A stretch of 64,000 nt of DNA. Source: Varibaculum prostatecancerukia. GTDB lineage: Bacteria > Actinomycetota > Actinomycetes > Actinomycetales > Actinomycetaceae. The notes beneath the pieces were generated by a model. It saw nothing but the letters and a program-made list of their open reading frames with translations. It had not been told where the DNA came from and did no database searches. Both the position numbers and the translations under genes were made by a program. Positions 41,390 through 51,843 of this stretch are shown here, one piece after another; positions within the stretch are counted from its first letter, which is position 1; each line of letters opens with the position of its first letter. The stretch is taken from assembly GCF_943169825.2 (NCBI RefSeq), contig NZ_OW968402.1, positions 248,001 to 312,000 of the forward strand. The letters run 5' to 3'.

Positions 41390-41710
41390 ATGAGCAGCAA
41401 AGTGGTCTACGCGATCGTCAAGGCGGGCGGACGTCAAGAAAAGGTCTCCGTCGGGGATGTAGTCGTCGTCGACAAGCTGGCAGCAGAGGTTGGCGATACT
41501 GTCGATTTCAAGCCAGTGATGGTAGTTGACGGTGACAAGGTCACCTCCGACGCCGCTGATCTAGAGAAAATCAAGGTAACGGCAGAGGTCTTAGAACAGA
41601 CCAAAGGACCGAAGATTCGGATTCAGAAGTTCAAGAATAAGACCGGTTATACTCGCCGCATGGGCCACCGCGCAAAGCTGACCCAGGTAAAGATCACCGA
41701 GATCGCCTAA
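41390..41710 (+). CDS. rplU: 50S ribosomal protein L21
   Basis: The protein begins in effect with [19 protein letters not shown] and ends [14 protein letters not shown], both diagnostic of bL21, which binds 23S rRNA. The start is uncertain. ATG 41390 has AAGGA only one base upstream, while GTG 41402 would give the family's usual [10 protein letters not shown] beginning at 102 residues but with a long 13-base spacing. The open frame further back to 41321 is probably untranslated. It forms an operon with rpmA and is followed by obg, a very common arrangement. Confidence 0.93.
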   Translation: MSSKVVYAIVKAGGRQEKVSVGDVVVVDKLAAEVGDTVDFKPVMVVDGDKVTSDAADLEKIKVTAEVLEQTKGPKIRIQKFKNKTGYTRRMGHRAKLTQVKITEIA

Positions 41711-41734
41711 CCTCAGGCAAGAAAGGAAAAGAAA

Positions 41735-41986
41735 ATGGCACATAAGAAAGGGCTGGGTTCCTCTTCTAACGGCCGTGACTCTAACCCGCAGTACCTGGGG
41801 ATCAAGCGTTACGGTGGGGAAAACGTCAACGCCGGAGAAATCCTGGTTCGTCAACGGGGCAGCAAATACCACCCGGGAATGAACGTAGGGAAGGGTAAGG
41901 ATGACACCCTCTTTGCTCTGGCCGCCGGATCGGTAGAGTTCGGTCGCCGGCGTGGCCGTAAAGTCGTAAACGTGGTTTCGGCTTAA
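41735..41986 (+). CDS. rpmA: 50S ribosomal protein L27
   Basis: The 83-residue protein [17 protein letters not shown]... is bL27, whose N terminus reaches the peptidyl transferase centre. There is no Firmicutes-type cleavable N-terminal extension. It lies 24 bases after rplU with AGAAAGGAAA as ribosome binding site, and is followed by a 13-bp hairpin. Confidence 0.97.
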   Translation: MAHKKGLGSSSNGRDSNPQYLGIKRYGGENVNAGEILVRQRGSKYHPGMNVGKGKDDTLFALAAGSVEFGRRRGRKVVNVVSA

Positions 41987-42007
41987 CGCAAAGCTAATAG
42001 CTTAGAG

Positions 42008-42036
42008 GTAGCGGGGTCGCCTAGCGACCCCGCTAC
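42008..42036 (+). terminator. Terminator after rpmA
   Basis: GTAGCGGGGTCGC (42008-42020) and GCGACCCCGCTAC (42024-42036) form a perfect 13-bp stem with a CTA loop. Only a weak T stretch follows. It partly separates the ribosomal genes from obg. Confidence 0.7.
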
Positions 42037-42090
42037 ACTTATATAGCAACAGGTGTGTGGTTAGTAATGGCTTTTCAGCCAGGGCGCTAA

Positions 42091-43620
<1,530 letters not shown>

Positions 43621-43764
43621 GGGATATCTTCCCCAAGACAGCTGTTTTGCAGACAAAATATTTACTTAAGTCAAGAAGCGCGATAAAGCATATTAGCACT
43701 GGCTCACTTTTGCTAGGATTGGAATAACCGGCCAAGCAGACAAGCTGGCAAGAAGGGGAACTCA

Positions 43765-44385
43765 ATGACGGTAGGCGTCGGCGTCGACGGTAGACGCATT
43801 GGAGTAATGGGTGGAACCTTTGACCCTATTCATAATGGTCACTTGGTGGCTGCTTCCGAGGTGCAGCATCGCTACGGCCTGGATGAAGTAATTTTCGTGC
43901 CTACTGCCACTCAGCCTTTCAAGAGGGGGCGGCGGGTAACTATCCCGGAGCATCGCTATTTAATGACTTCCATTGCCACCGCTTCTAATCCGCGTTTTAC
44001 AGTGTCACGGGTGGATATTGAACGCGGGGAAACTACTTACACGGTGGATACCCTGCGTGATTTGAAACGTGAAAGGCCGGGCTGTCATCTATTTTTTATT
44101 ACTGGCGCCGATGCTTTGCGGCAAATCATGGATTGGAAAAATGCTGAGGAGCTATTTCAATTGGCGCGATTTGTGGGGGTAACTCGCCCTGGTCACCGCT
44201 GGGGCGATACTGATCAGTTACCTGCCGAACGGGTGTCACTGTTGGAGGTGCCCGCGATGGCGATTTCCTCTACCGATATTCGTCAGCGGGTGGCGTCCCG
44301 GGCGCCGATCTGGTATTTAACTCCGGATGGGGTGGTGCAATATATTGCGAAATATGGTCTCTATCGGAAGGAAGCCCAGCAATGA
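43765..44385 (+). CDS. nadD: Nicotinate-nucleotide adenylyltransferase
   Basis: The 206-residue enzyme makes deamido-NAD from nicotinate mononucleotide. Nucleotidyltransferase motifs are [11 protein letters not shown] (about residues 16-26, HxGH at its end) and [10 protein letters not shown] near the C terminus. The first ten residues [10 protein letters not shown] are an extra N-terminal piece; AAGGGGAACTCA precedes ATG 43765. Its stop overlaps the next gene's start in ATGA (44382-44385). Confidence 0.94.
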   Translation: MTVGVGVDGRRIGVMGGTFDPIHNGHLVAASEVQHRYGLDEVIFVPTATQPFKRGRRVTIPEHRYLMTSIATASNPRFTVSRVDIERGETTYTVDTLRDLKRERPGCHLFFITGADALRQIMDWKNAEELFQLARFVGVTRPGHRWGDTDQLPAERVSLLEVPAMAISSTDIRQRVASRAPIWYLTPDGVVQYIAKYGLYRKEAQQ

Positions 44386-46907
44386 GTGAATCAGATTTTC
44401 CCACTCGTGTCCCTGGTGAACAGGCGTATTCGCCGATTTCGAAATATGGGCAGATTTCCATTGCCGAACAGCTGGCTCGTCTTGAGGAGATCCGCAATGG
44501 AGGACGCCGCCCAGCTTATCGCCCTCAGACCTCGTCCCAAGAGTCGCAATGGGGACAGATTCAAGAAGGTTTTAGCCAGGTAGAAAGCGATTTGTCCCGG
44601 CAGTTACGGCAGATGCCCCCGGAGAAGCCTAGCCATCCACAGCGCACCCTCAGTCCCGATCAGGATGGGCGTAGCTGGGTGCAGGAGTATCGCGAAAAGC
44701 AGCGGATGCGTAAAGTTGCACAGGAGGCGCGGGCACAGGCCGAAGCGGATTTGCAGCGACTACTTAAAGAACGCGAAGAAGCGCAAGCGCGGGCACAGGA
44801 ACAAGAGCGTTTAGCCGCTGAGGCAGCGGAGCGTTTACGCAAGTTAGAAGAGGCCGAGCAAGAGGCTTTGCGCACTGCTGCCCGGGAGCAGCAACGCCGC
44901 GAACAGCGAGTTTTAGATGCCCAGGTGGCGGAAGAAAAAACTGAAGCCGAGAAAATGGCGGAGCTATTGGAGTCTTTCCAAAATCCCCCGGCTGCACCCG
45001 CGGTTCCAGATGTTGCTGAGCCCCCGGCTACGGCATTGCCGGCGGTGCCGATTGTGCACGCACCTGCACCTGAGCAGACGGTGGCAGCACCGGAGTCAGC
45101 CCCTGGTGTACCAGTGTCTGCTGAGGAAGTTACCCCACAAGCGCCTGCCATGCCAATGTCCGCCGCACCCCAAACCTTATCGCAGGTATCCGCCCGTCCG
45201 ACGCCGCCCCCTGCAGTTTCCACACAACATTCGGGGATTACCCCACAGGCACAACCGGTTCCGGGTTCTGCTCAAACTCCTCCACGTATTTTCACTGATC
45301 AGCAAGGAGCTGCGGGACATAAACCAGCCGCGAGCTCTGCTGCTACCAGTGGTTTTGATCAACCCAGTGTACTAGCTGCCGGCTCGCCCGATGGTGACAC
45401 CACCCAACCGATTAAAGTAACCCCCATTGATTCTTTAGCCGATGCCGCTGATGATCGGGCGTTGGCAGATCAGCTAGCTTTGGCCTCTGGAGGCAAACCG
45501 GTTTCTCCGCGGGGATCTGCGCCTACAGCTGCACCCGCGCCTTTCACGCCCGCCGCAGCGAGTAAGCCTGCTCCCAGCACGTTGCCCACCCAGTATGCGG
45601 CGCCGGCAGCGGAGCTTGCCCAGCAACGCGGCAGCACTCAGCAATATCCTGTCGGTTCGGCTGATAATCTTGATCGCCCGCAGCTGCCAGCTAGTGCAAC
45701 TACCAGCGTAAATATGCCTGCCGGGATTGCATCTAAAGGTGGTGCGGCAAGCGGAGTTCCCTTAAATATAGCTGCGGCTGGGGCAGGATCTGCTGCCGAG
45801 TTATTCCAGCAGGCATTGGCACAAACCCGCCAGGCCGGGGCGACTACGGCCGCCCCTGCTGGTGCAGCTGCAGCAATTGCCTCGAACTTGGCGGCTCCGG
45901 CACCCGCGTCGCCCAGGGTTACACCAGCGCCGACGTCTCCCGATGTAACGACCTCTGCAAGTTCTTCCCAGGTAGCAGCGTCGCCGGCAATAGTCCCCAC
46001 GGCAGCGCCGGTATCACCAGCTAAGCAGCAAGCGGCTCCTTTAGCAGCGCGCACTGGAAGTTTGGCGGAGCAAAGCGGCAACCAGGTTTCTCCGCGTCCG
46101 GCTCCGGCACCTCCGGTTACAACTATGCAGCCGTCACCGGGCGCAGCACTTGCTCCCGCTGCCGCGCAACCAGCGCCGACAGTGCAGCCGGCTTCTGCGC
46201 CAGCTCCTGTTGCCGGGCAGGCAGCACCGTTAGCTGAAATCGATTTGCCGGCGGCTGCTGCCGATAGGCAAACAGCTCCTGCAGCTCGACCGGTGGTTAT
46301 GGCTCAACCAACGGCTCCTGCACAGCCCTATCATCCTGCCCCCTCGTCGGTAAAAGCCAGCCCTGCCGGGATTTATGGTGCGCAGGTAAGCCCGATGGCT
46401 GCGACTACTGCGGCTCCCGCGCCCTCTGTGCCTACTGTGGCGACTCCTGCAAGCCCGGCTCCTGCAGTGGCTGCTCCGGCGGCTGAGGTTGGGGCAGCTC
46501 CAGTACAGGAAGCTGTACCCACTCAGGCAGTTGCTCCGCCAATAACTACCGCGGCGCCCTCGGAAAGTGAAAAGAGTGCTCCGCCATCTACTTCCGAAAG
46601 CGAGGAGCCTCCGGAAGAAGAAAAAACCCGGTGGTGGCAGCGGAAGCGAAAAGCAAAAAAAGCTGAGGCCCCGGAGCCGGAGGATACTCGCTACGGGGCG
46701 TCGCTAGAATCCAGTGAAGACCAGGGCGAGGAAGAGCCGCTAACATTTATCCAAACGTTCTTGCGTTGGACGTTGCGGCTGTCAATCTTGCTGATTATCG
46801 CTTTGGGAATGGTATTGACCATGGATCGCCCGGTTATTTCTCAGACAATGGGGCAGGATATGGTGCAACCCGGTATCGTAGATGAGGTAAGCGTTTTACA
46901 GATATAG
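44382..46907 (+). CDS. Large Ala/Pro-rich membrane-anchored protein of unknown function
   Basis: I do not recognise this 841-residue protein. Residues 1-105 are Gln/Ser/Arg-rich; about 105-205 form a strongly charged coiled coil (many [23 protein letters not shown]-type heptads); about 205-720 are low-complexity Ala/Pro/Ser/Thr/Val; about 730-780 are acidic and Lys-rich; one hydrophobic segment lies at about 793-815 with a short tail. This suggests a cytoplasmic scaffold or long spacer anchored by a C-terminal membrane helix. It is translationally coupled to nadD and precedes rsfS by nine bases. Orthologues may be present at this spot in relatives but poorly conserved in the spacer. Confidence 0.7.
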   Translation: MSESDFPTRVPGEQAYSPISKYGQISIAEQLARLEEIRNGGRRPAYRPQTSSQESQWGQIQEGFSQVESDLSRQLRQMPPEKPSHPQRTLSPDQDGRSWVQEYREKQRMRKVAQEARAQAEADLQRLLKEREEAQARAQEQERLAAEAAERLRKLEEAEQEALRTAAREQQRREQRVLDAQVAEEKTEAEKMAELLESFQNPPAAPAVPDVAEPPATALPAVPIVHAPAPEQTVAAPESAPGVPVSAEEVTPQAPAMPMSAAPQTLSQVSARPTPPPAVSTQHSGITPQAQPVPGSAQTPPRIFTDQQGAAGHKPAASSAATSGFDQPSVLAAGSPDGDTTQPIKVTPIDSLADAADDRALADQLALASGGKPVSPRGSAPTAAPAPFTPAAASKPAPSTLPTQYAAPAAELAQQRGSTQQYPVGSADNLDRPQLPASATTSVNMPAGIASKGGAASGVPLNIAAAGAGSAAELFQQALAQTRQAGATTAAPAGAAAAIASNLAAPAPASPRVTPAPTSPDVTTSASSSQVAASPAIVPTAAPVSPAKQQAAPLAARTGSLAEQSGNQVSPRPAPAPPVTTMQPSPGAALAPAAAQPAPTVQPASAPAPVAGQAAPLAEIDLPAAAADRQTAPAARPVVMAQPTAPAQPYHPAPSSVKASPAGIYGAQVSPMAATTAAPAPSVPTVATPASPAPAVAAPAAEVGAAPVQEAVPTQAVAPPITTAAPSESEKSAPPSTSESEEPPEEEKTRWWQRKRKAKKAEAPEPEDTRYGASLESSEDQGEEEPLTFIQTFLRWTLRLSILLIIALGMVLTMDRPVISQTMGQDMVQPGIVDEVSVLQI

Positions 46908-46916
46908 GAGTTCTTC

Positions 46917-47360
46917 TTGGTCGATAAGCCTGAACCGCGCCAACTGGCAGAGATAGCTGCCAAGGCTGCCGCCAGCAAACTGGCAACTGATGTGGTAGCC
47001 ATCGATGTTCATGAGCAAACCATTATCACTGATATTTTCTTGATCTGTTCCGGGGATAATCCGCGGCAGGTGCGGGCAATTATGAACGAGATTGACCACG
47101 CCTGTCACGATTGCGGTGCCGACCCGATGACTATCGAGGGCAATGACGAGTTTCGCTGGGTGCTAATGGAATTACCGGGGGTAATCGTCCATATTTTCCT
47201 AGCTGAAGAGCGGGAATACTACGGTTTGGAGCGGCTGTGGAATGACTGTCCGCGAATCGATTTGCCGGATTTGGAGGAAGCCGCTCAGGTGGGGAGGGCG
47301 CAGGCTCAATCTCCGGACGCGCAGCAGGACGCTGAAAATCTGATTGTTGGTTTAGAGTAG
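46917..47360 (+). CDS. rsfS: Ribosomal silencing factor RsfS
   Basis: The 147-residue protein of the RsfS/Iojap family blocks joining of ribosomal subunits by binding L14. Recognisable segments are DVVAIDVHEQTIITDIFLICSGDNPRQVRAI and WVLMELPGVIVHIF. The start is TTG 46917 with TAGGAG six bases before it. The C-terminal 30 residues are a non-conserved acidic tail. nadD-rsfS-phosphatase order matches other actinobacteria. Confidence 0.92.
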   Translation: MVDKPEPRQLAEIAAKAAASKLATDVVAIDVHEQTIITDIFLICSGDNPRQVRAIMNEIDHACHDCGADPMTIEGNDEFRWVLMELPGVIVHIFLAEEREYYGLERLWNDCPRIDLPDLEEAAQVGRAQAQSPDAQQDAENLIVGLE

Positions 47361-47367
47361 GCGATTC

Positions 47368-48012
47368 ATGGCTACTAAGATTATTTTTTGGCGACACGGT
47401 CAAACTGACTATAACCTGCAAGGACGGGTGCAAGGGCAGGTTGATATACCCCTTAACGAGACGGGTATTGCCCAAGCTGAGGCGGCGGCGAAAGAACTGG
47501 TGAAAGTAAATCCGGAACGGATTATCTGTTCGGATTTGCGACGCGCTCAGGCAACCGCGCAGGCGCTGGCCGATACTTGCAACCAGGAGATTGCACCGCT
47601 GCCGGATGAACGGTTACGAGAACGGGCATTCGGAGATTTTGAGGGACTGTCCGCGAAAGAACTAAAGGCAAGGTTTGCACCGCGTTATGAAGAGTGGCGA
47701 GCTACCGGAGAATGCCCGATGGCGGGAGTAGAGTCGCGCGCGGAAGTGGGCTCGCGGGTCGCTAAATGCGTACTTGAATATTTTGAGCAGGTTGAGGGGG
47801 TGCTAGTGGTGGTTTCCCACGGTTCGGCGCTTACTCAAGGGCTGGTGAAGATTCTGGGATTGGATCCTGTGGCCTGGCAGGGACTGCGCGGTTTAGATAA
47901 CTGCCACTGGTCTACGTTGATTCCTTATTCGCGTGAGCCTGGATGGCGTCTGGTCTCCCATAATCTCGGGGTTGCCGATCCTGCCGGCTCGGCGCTGCCT
48001 TCCATGGCCTAG
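47368..48012 (+). CDS. Histidine phosphatase, GpgP-like
   Basis: The 214-residue protein has the phosphoglycerate mutase-type RHG motif in FWRHGQTDYN (about residues 6-15), the second basic block CSDLRRAQATA, the acid ERAFGDFEG, and the second histidine VVSHGSAL. The neighbour order nadD-(x)-rsfS-phosphatase is that of Mycobacterium, where Rv2419c is glucosyl-3-phosphoglycerate phosphatase, so a role in glucosylglycerate metabolism is possible. It could equally act on another phosphate ester. It starts seven bases after rsfS. Confidence 0.8.
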   Translation: MATKIIFWRHGQTDYNLQGRVQGQVDIPLNETGIAQAEAAAKELVKVNPERIICSDLRRAQATAQALADTCNQEIAPLPDERLRERAFGDFEGLSAKELKARFAPRYEEWRATGECPMAGVESRAEVGSRVAKCVLEYFEQVEGVLVVVSHGSALTQGLVKILGLDPVAWQGLRGLDNCHWSTLIPYSREPGWRLVSHNLGVADPAGSALPSMA

Positions 48013-48148
48013 TCGCTTTCGGGGCGGTTTACGCTGGCTGAAGGCGGGTATGTCGCAATACACAGGCCAGAGATTTGAAGAAGAGGCACCCTGTTAGTTA
48101 GAGTTATTTGGTGCCTACCGAGCAGGATTGCTGCGGTAGAAATAGCTT

Positions 48149-48221
48149 GGGGCTATAGCGCAGTTGGTAGCGCGCTTCCATGGCATGGAAGAGGTCGCGG
48201 GTTCGATTCCCGCTAGCTCCA
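48149..48221 (+). tRNA. tRNA-Ala (GGC)
   Basis: Acceptor arms GGGGCTA (48149-48155) and TAGCTCC (48214-48220) pair with one G-T wobble; anticodon stem CTTCC/GGAAG with loop ATGGCAT gives GGC. CCA is not encoded. The gene borders the prophage, and its 3' side is the likely integration neighbourhood. Confidence 0.95.
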
Positions 48222-48228
48222 CTAACTG

Positions 48229-48271
48229 CCTGCTGGAGTTGATACAATTTCGCGCCAGCAGGTTTTGTTTT
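48229..48271 (+). terminator. Probable tRNA-Ala terminator
   Basis: CCTGCTGG (48229-48236) pairs with CCAGCAGG (48255-48262) around an 18-base loop, followed by TTTTGTTTTG. The T-rich tract after the stem fits intrinsic termination of the tRNA transcript. Confidence 0.55.
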
Positions 48272-48328
48272 GTCATTTTGCTCCAAAAATTGCTCGTTTG
48301 CTCCAAAATAGGGGTTACGCGAAATTGT
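48244..48328. repeat. Inverted repeat enclosing two direct repeats, candidate prophage attachment or recombinase site
   Basis: ACAATTTCGCG (48244-48254) and CGCGAAATTGT (48318-48328) are a perfect 11-bp inverted repeat. Between them the 12-base unit TTTGCTCCAAAA occurs twice (48277-48288 and 48297-48308), 20 bases apart. The block lies between tRNA-Ala and the recombinase genes, where an attL site is expected. No second copy was found in the window, as the other prophage end is outside it. Confidence 0.5.
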
Positions 48329-48343
48329 TGTGTTGAGCTGGGT

Positions 48344-48389
48344 AAATAGAAAGCCAGCAACCGAAATGATCGGTGCTGGCTTTCTATTT
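48344..48389. terminator. Strong hairpin at the recombinase operon end
   Basis: AAATAGAAAGCCAGCA (48344-48359) pairs perfectly with TGCTGGCTTTCTATTT (48374-48389); CCG/CGG extends the stem. It lies 15 bases beyond the stop of the minus-strand recombinase gene and can end that operon; the symmetry allows either direction. Confidence 0.75.
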
Positions 48390-48403
48390 GGGGAGCTTTC
48401 TGG

Positions 48404-49957
48404 CTATTGCGCTTGTGTGCTGGTTCCGTCTTTCCAGATCACGGTCGCTTTGCCACTTGGTGCTATCTCGATGCGTTGGCACAGGGCGTGGAAGGTGGCG
48501 GGGTTAAAGTCGCCTACACTGTCTAGTGTGGTGAGGGTGCGCCGGTAGTGGTTGAGTGTGGCTTTGATGCCTGTGCGCCGTTCAATCTCCGCCGTGGTTG
48601 CTTCGTAGGCGGTAATGGTTTCGCGCTGGCGGGTTTCGAGCTGGGTGAAGCGCTGGTGGTAGTCGTCTTGATTTTGGGAGTGATGCGCATTCGCGTTGAT
48701 AGCTTGCTCGATCAGTTTCGTGGCGATTTCTACTTCAGCAGCTTGCTCAGCAGCTTGGGTTTCCAGCTCGCTAGTGTCGGTGAGTACAGCGGTGAGGAGT
48801 TTCCAGTCAATGAGGCCGCGTTGCTCAATGAGCTGGGCGAGCGCGCTCTGGAACATGGCTTGGAGCTGTTCATCGCGCAGGATCGGCATTTTACCTGGGT
48901 GAGGTGTAGAGAATTTGTGGTTGCATTGCCAGATGACGGCGCGATACTTGCTTGTGGAGTGCCACGTTTTGCTGCCATAGGCTGCGCCGCAGTGAGCACA
49001 GTAAACCTTGCCTGTGAACACTCGCTCGCGTCGGCCGTTACCTCGAGCCGCGAATTCCGCTTGGGTGAGTTCCCAGGTTTCAGGGTCGATGATGGCTGGG
49101 TGGGAGTCGGTCACGTAATACTGGGGCACTTCGCCCTCGTTGGTTTTTACAGCCTTGGTGAGGAAATCGACGGTGAAGGATTTTTGTAGCAGAGCATCAC
49201 CCTTATATTTCTCGTTGGTGAGGATGGATTGGATGGTGGTGTGGCTCCATTTGTGTTTACGGCGAGGGGTCAGAATCCCGTCTGCATCCAATGCTGCGGC
49301 AATCTGCGGGATGCTCATGCCTTCGAGGTAGTGGCGGTAGATGCGGCGTACTGTTTCGGCCTGTTCGGGGTTAATGACGGGCTTGCCGCCTGGGCCGCGG
49401 TCGTAGCCGAGGAAGTTCTTGAATGGCATATTTACTTTCCCGTCGGCAAAGCGTTTGCGCTGACCCCACGTGACGTTCTCGGAGATGGATCTGGATTCTT
49501 CTTGGGCAAGGCTTGACATGATGGTGATGAGGAGTTCGCCTTTGGAGTCGAGGGTCCAGATGTTTTCTTTCTCGAAAAACACCTCCACGCCTTTATCCTT
49601 CAACTTCCTCACGGTTGTCAAGGAGTCGACGGTGTTGCGAGCAAACCGGGAGACGCTTTTGGTGACGATCAAGTCGATGCGACCAGCTAAGGCGTCGGAG
49701 ATCATGCGGTTGAATCCCTCCCGGTGTTTCGTGGAAGTGCCAGAGATTCCTTCATCGGTGTAGATGTCGACGTATTGCCAGCCGTCGTGGTTTTTGATGT
49801 AGCGCTCGTAATAATCCACTTGCGCCTCATACGAGTTCGCCTGGTCAGCGTCATCGGTGGAGACGCGAGCATAGCCAGCTACGCGGCGAAGCGAGGGCAA
49901 AGCCGTGGGTGAGGTGTGTATCTTTTTGGTGGCAGGGATAGCGGTAATCCGTGGCAT
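48404..49957 (-). CDS. Serine recombinase B (large, with coiled coil)
   Basis: The 517-residue large serine recombinase has the catalytic serine Ser33 in GYARVSTDD, the conserved SVSRFARNTVD helix, a recombinase domain around 185-290, a zinc ribbon (CAHCGAAYGSK ... WQCNHK, about 340-375) and a long helical C-terminal part (about 395-470) that would form the synapsis-controlling coiled coil. It is the last gene of a four-gene operon; its ATG shares one base with the stop of the preceding recombinase (TGATG). Either it is the prophage integrase or, with its partner, half of one. It ends near a strong hairpin and the tRNA-Ala gene. Confidence 0.9.
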   Translation of the reverse strand: MPRITAIPATKKIHTSPTALPSLRRVAGYARVSTDDADQANSYEAQVDYYERYIKNHDGWQYVDIYTDEGISGTSTKHREGFNRMISDALAGRIDLIVTKSVSRFARNTVDSLTTVRKLKDKGVEVFFEKENIWTLDSKGELLITIMSSLAQEESRSISENVTWGQRKRFADGKVNMPFKNFLGYDRGPGGKPVINPEQAETVRRIYRHYLEGMSIPQIAAALDADGILTPRRKHKWSHTTIQSILTNEKYKGDALLQKSFTVDFLTKAVKTNEGEVPQYYVTDSHPAIIDPETWELTQAEFAARGNGRRERVFTGKVYCAHCGAAYGSKTWHSTSKYRAVIWQCNHKFSTPHPGKMPILRDEQLQAMFQSALAQLIEQRGLIDWKLLTAVLTDTSELETQAAEQAAEVEIATKLIEQAINANAHHSQNQDDYHQRFTQLETRQRETITAYEATTAEIERRTGIKATLNHYRRTLTTLDSVGDFNPATFHALCQRIEIAPSGKATVIWKDGTSTQAQ

Positions 49958-51207
49958 CAGGCAGTCACCTCCTCACCGTTGCGGTAGTCAACCGTGGCAG
50001 TGTTTCCACTACTGAGGTGGATGGTCAGGAGCCAGTTTGGGCTGGCCTCAATTCGCTCGATCCGATCAACCACCTGCTGGTCGTCCCAAGCATGAAGCCC
50101 AAGCAGGCGCTTGATGATGGCGTACAGGTGTTCTTCTCGTAGTTGATGAACATGGCAGGGGTTGCCCTTGCCCTTCGTGGCGGTTTCGCACCACCAGTAT
50201 TTATAAGTCGAGTGCGCCAAGCGGCGGGTACGCCGATGATAGTTCCTGCCACAGATAGTGCAGGTGATACGGTGCGTAAGAGCGCTACTCCCACCGGTTG
50301 GGGTCAAGCCGCGTCCGCCCGTGGCACGCCGCCTAGCTAGCTCTGCCTGGACGGCATCAAAAACGCTACGCTCGATAATCGGTGGGTGGGAGTCTTCCAC
50401 AATATATTTATCCAGCTCGCCACGATTCAGAGTCGGTGTGTTATCTCCGGCATGAGCACTGAAGTACTGTTGCAAGATTGCGGTACCGATATAGGTGGGG
50501 TTTTCCAGCCAATCCCGGGTCACCGAGGCGCGGAACTTGCCGCCAACACGTGAACGCAAACCCTCTTGGTTCATTTGTTTGCAGGTTTTCTCTGGGCTGA
50601 TCCCTTCAAGAAACTCGCTGAATACACGCCGCACAATAACGGCTTCTTCTTCAACGATGTCGAGCTGGCCGTGGTGGTAGTGGTATCCGTAGAGTTGGCG
50701 CGAATGCAACAGCCCATCCTTGTACTTTTTTCTGATGCCCCACTTCGCATTAGCCGAGATAGATTCGGATTCGGCTTGCGCGAACGAGGCTAGTAAAGTG
50801 AGGAGGACTTCGCCCTCAGCGTTGGCGGTGTCGATGTTTTCACGTTCAAAACGCACGCTCACCCCAGCGGCTTTCAGGGCTCGCACAGTGGTGAGTAGGT
50901 CGACGGTGTTGCGGGCAAACCTGCTAATCGATTTGGTGAGAATAATGTCGATGCTCCCTGCGAGTGCTTGCTCGATCATCTGGTTGAACTCGCCGCGCCC
51001 CGAGATAGACGTACCTGTCGTTGCGTAGTCGCTGTAGACCCCGGCGTATTCCCAGCCTGGCGTTGAGCTGATCAGCTTGTTGTAGTAGGAGACCTGAGCA
51101 GAGAACGAGTGAGTGAGGCGCTCGGATTCGCGTGAGACCCGCACATACGCCGCCACCCGCGTGAGCTTCAACGCTGCTGGTTTGGGTGGTAGTTTGCGGA
51201 TTTTCAT
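49957..51207 (-). CDS. Serine recombinase A (smaller, no long coiled coil)
   Basis: The 416-residue serine recombinase has catalytic Ser25 in AYVRVSRES, the SISRFARNTVDLL helix, a recombinase domain (about 170-275) and a zinc ribbon-like cysteine set (CTICGRNYHRR ... CETATKGKGNPCHVHQL, about 322-365). Little follows the ribbon, so the long coiled coil of integrases is missing. It lies upstream of the larger recombinase and is translationally coupled to it, an arrangement reminiscent of paired recombinases such as CcrA/CcrB. Whether both are needed for integration or one is a relic cannot be told from sequence. Confidence 0.9.
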   Translation of the reverse strand: MKIRKLPPKPAALKLTRVAAYVRVSRESERLTHSFSAQVSYYNKLISSTPGWEYAGVYSDYATTGTSISGRGEFNQMIEQALAGSIDIILTKSISRFARNTVDLLTTVRALKAAGVSVRFERENIDTANAEGEVLLTLLASFAQAESESISANAKWGIRKKYKDGLLHSRQLYGYHYHHGQLDIVEEEAVIVRRVFSEFLEGISPEKTCKQMNQEGLRSRVGGKFRASVTRDWLENPTYIGTAILQQYFSAHAGDNTPTLNRGELDKYIVEDSHPPIIERSVFDAVQAELARRRATGGRGLTPTGGSSALTHRITCTICGRNYHRRTRRLAHSTYKYWWCETATKGKGNPCHVHQLREEHLYAIIKRLLGLHAWDDQQVVDRIERIEASPNWLLTIHLSSGNTATVDYRNGEEVTA

Positions 51208-51247
51208 GCGCGTCTCCTTGTATCACGTTCGGTGTGAACCTTTGCTT

Positions 51248-51448
51248 CTATACATCACTCTGAAGCCCAGATTTATCCAGCCGCTGCGGCAATAACAGCG
51301 CCATAATCGCAGGATGATACGAACCAATGAGAGTATCTCGTATCCGCTGATAATCACCCTGACAGATGGCACCAGCTACGCGGAGTTTTTCGGCAAGTGC
51401 GAGCGTGACCCTGCAGACTGCCTCATGTTTCATCTGAACCGCTTTCAT
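51248..51448 (-). CDS. Small SHOCT-like protein of the recombinase cassette
   Basis: From ATG 51448 the protein has 66 residues: helical, with KLRVAGAICQGDYQRIRDTL, a pattern like the SHOCT type of short C-terminal domains (hydrophobic-K-L-x3-G-x-I-x3-[DE]-[FY]). Its start overlaps the stop of the upstream zinc-finger gene by four bases (ATGA), and it ends 40 bases before recombinase A. Small proteins of this sort accompany serine recombinases in other mobile elements; a role as recombination directionality factor is possible but unproved. An earlier in-frame start (51487) lies inside the upstream gene and is less likely. Confidence 0.6.
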   Translation of the reverse strand: MKAVQMKHEAVCRVTLALAEKLRVAGAICQGDYQRIRDTLIGSYHPAIMALLLPQRLDKSGLQSDV

Positions 51449-51843
51449 GCCGTGCCTCTGTGGGTCACGTAGCAGGCATGGGAGCAATACTTGCGTTTCT
51501 TGTTGCCGTAGGCAGTGAATGTGGTTGCGCAGCCAGCGCAGGTGAAAGTATAGATAGCAGTGCGCCTTTTCGCCTCAGGGTGTGCTTTCCACCAGGCACG
51601 CCGATGCTCGCTACAACAGAATCGCTGCTTTTTGCCGTCAAGGCGTCGATATAGACGACCCCCACACCACGGGCACCAACCGAGCACATCATCAGGAACA
51701 CGGGTGGTGCTTGCTGGAAGGTCATTAACAAAACGAAGAACCGATGTTGGTGGCAAACCCAGGATCTGGCTAATGCGCCGATATGGTACGTGGTCAGCGT
51801 GCAATCGGCGGATTGCCTTTTGCTCTCTGGTATCAAAACCCAT
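51445..51843 (-). CDS. HTH and double zinc-finger protein of the recombinase cassette
   Basis: The 132-residue protein has an N-terminal helix-turn-helix-like part (KAIRRLHADHVPYRRISQIL, about 9-40) and two zinc-finger-like Cys clusters: CPWCGGRLY...FCCSEH and CAGCATTFTAY...CSHACYVTH. It resembles DNA-binding accessory proteins found next to tandem serine recombinases. It heads the four-gene operon that reads towards tRNA-Ala and is coupled to the next gene by ATGA. It may regulate or direct recombination; this is inference from position. Confidence 0.65.
   Translation of the reverse strand: MGFDTREQKAIRRLHADHVPYRRISQILGLPPTSVLRFVNDLPASTTRVPDDVLGWCPWCGGRLYRRLDGKKQRFCCSEHRRAWWKAHPEAKRRTAIYTFTCAGCATTFTAYGNKKRKYCSHACYVTHRGTA

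Noticed and set aside
44660-46081. Ala/Ser/Cys-rich minus-strand frames of 147 and 187 residues
   Set aside because: Antisense to the low-complexity part of the gene at 44382-46907.
48548-49763. Plus-strand open frames of up to 213 residues opposite recombinase B
   Set aside because: They are antisense shadows of the recombinase, which has clear motifs on the minus strand.
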